Assembly (NCBI GenBank): GCA_031267335.1 | Contig: JAIRZH010000105.1 | Location: forward strand, 1 to 5,761 | Reading direction: 5' to 3' | DNA from: Oscillospiraceae bacterium | GTDB lineage: Bacteria; Bacillota; Clostridia; Oscillospirales; Acutalibacteraceae | Length of the DNA stretch: 5,761 bases | In this document: one piece after another, positions 5,512-5,761 of the stretch | Numbering within the stretch: position 1 is the first letter of the stretch | How the letters are laid out: the number at the start of each line of letters is the position of its first letter | Program-made: the position numbers and the translations under genes | The notes under the pieces: generated by a model | Told to the model about the DNA's origin: nothing | The model's database searches: none | The model's input: only the letters and a program-made list of their open reading frames with translations

Positions 5512-5548
5512 TAAATAAGCGCAAAACATAACTTTCTGACAATTTTTT

Positions 5549-5624
5549 GGCATTTTTTACTTATTTTCCTTGTTTGGCGTTAGCTAAGCGGCGCCAAATG
5601 TATAAAAAAATGTTAAAAAATGCC
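5549..5624. repeat. Nested inverted repeats forming a 76-bp imperfect palindrome
   Basis: The outer arms GGCATTTTTTA (5549-5559) and TAAAAAATGCC (5614-5624) are perfect over 11 bp. The inner arms TTTGGCG (5573-5579) and CGCCAAA (5592-5598) are perfect over 7 bp, around a loop containing TTAGCTAA. Such a foldback in non-coding DNA next to IS ends suggests a short palindromic repeat element or a structured RNA end. I see no gene in it. Confidence 0.5.
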
Positions 5625-5682
5625 TGATTTTACGTTTGCCACATTTAGGTAAGCTTAAGTTCTTTTTAAAGCCTTACTCTTT

Positions 5683-5713
5683 GTACCCATTTCTTTAGAA
5701 AAGAAACGGGTAC
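5683..5713. terminator. Strong hairpin near the right edge, terminator-like or repeat core
   Basis: GTACCC-A-TTTCTTT (5683-5696) pairs with AAAGAAA-C-GGGTAC (5700-5713). The arms are 14 bases with one A·C mismatch and a 3-base loop. No clear T-run follows on either strand. The sequence just beyond it to 5761 is much richer in G+C than the rest of the window. On the minus strand a frame runs in from the edge through it to a stop at 5655-5657 (with KEMGTKSKALKRT near its end); it has the look of a repeat-derived frame, not a gene. Confidence 0.4.
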
Positions 5714-5761
5714 TCCCAAAGAAACAGCGGCTTACGGTGGCTCGTTGCACTTCGCCAAGGC

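Noticed and set aside
5655..5761. A minus-strand frame entering from the right edge, ending KEMGTKSKALKRT
   Set aside because: It spans a strong hairpin and a compositional border, has no visible start, and resembles a repeat-derived frame; there is too little to call a gene.

Overview
The window is AT-rich, roughly two thirds A+T by eye. It looks like a small stretch of ordinary chromosome hemmed in by decayed mobile DNA. The intact gene has a strong AGGAGG ribosome binding site and encodes an M18 aminopeptidase of the ApeA type known from Clostridia, Thermotoga and spirochaetes. A serine recombinase remnant near the right end resembles those common in Firmicutes. Together these suggest a low-GC anaerobe, perhaps clostridial, with a degrading genome such as that of a host-associated bacterium. 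This is inference; Elusimicrobia or spirochaetes are not excluded.

Layout. Positions 1-593 (minus strand) hold the N-terminal part of an IS630-family transposase, broken by a nonsense codon and a frameshift and cut by the window edge. Its outer end is at about 630-650. Positions 659-1074 hold a 29-bp imperfect direct repeat and a minus-strand gene remnant in two frames that overlap at an A AAA AAC heptamer. Positions 1075-1414 are a non-coding leader with a perfect 11-bp inverted repeat, a GC-rich palindrome and a likely promoter. Positions 1415-2815 encode the complete M18 aminopeptidase. Positions 2816-3077 hold a long inverted repeat, then a promoter and ribosome binding site. Positions 3078-5288 hold one large gene, now in two overlapping frames. 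It encoded an exported protein of about 736 residues with a signal peptide, a glycine-rich hydrophobic segment and five related C-terminal helical modules. Positions 5281-5460 are a serine recombinase fragment fused onto the 3' end of that gene. Positions 5437-5761 are non-coding, with transposon-end-like sequence and two strong hairpins.

How the parts relate. The aminopeptidase is a self-contained housekeeping gene with its own promoter and probable transcription boundary. The exported repeat protein is the most unusual item. I do not recognise its family, it appears truncated by the recombinase junction, and its reading frame is disrupted twice in A-runs with no net change of frame. Four frame breaks in this window fall at or next to runs of A. 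That suggests homopolymer slippage, either as real decay, as a tolerated expression mechanism, or as sequence error.
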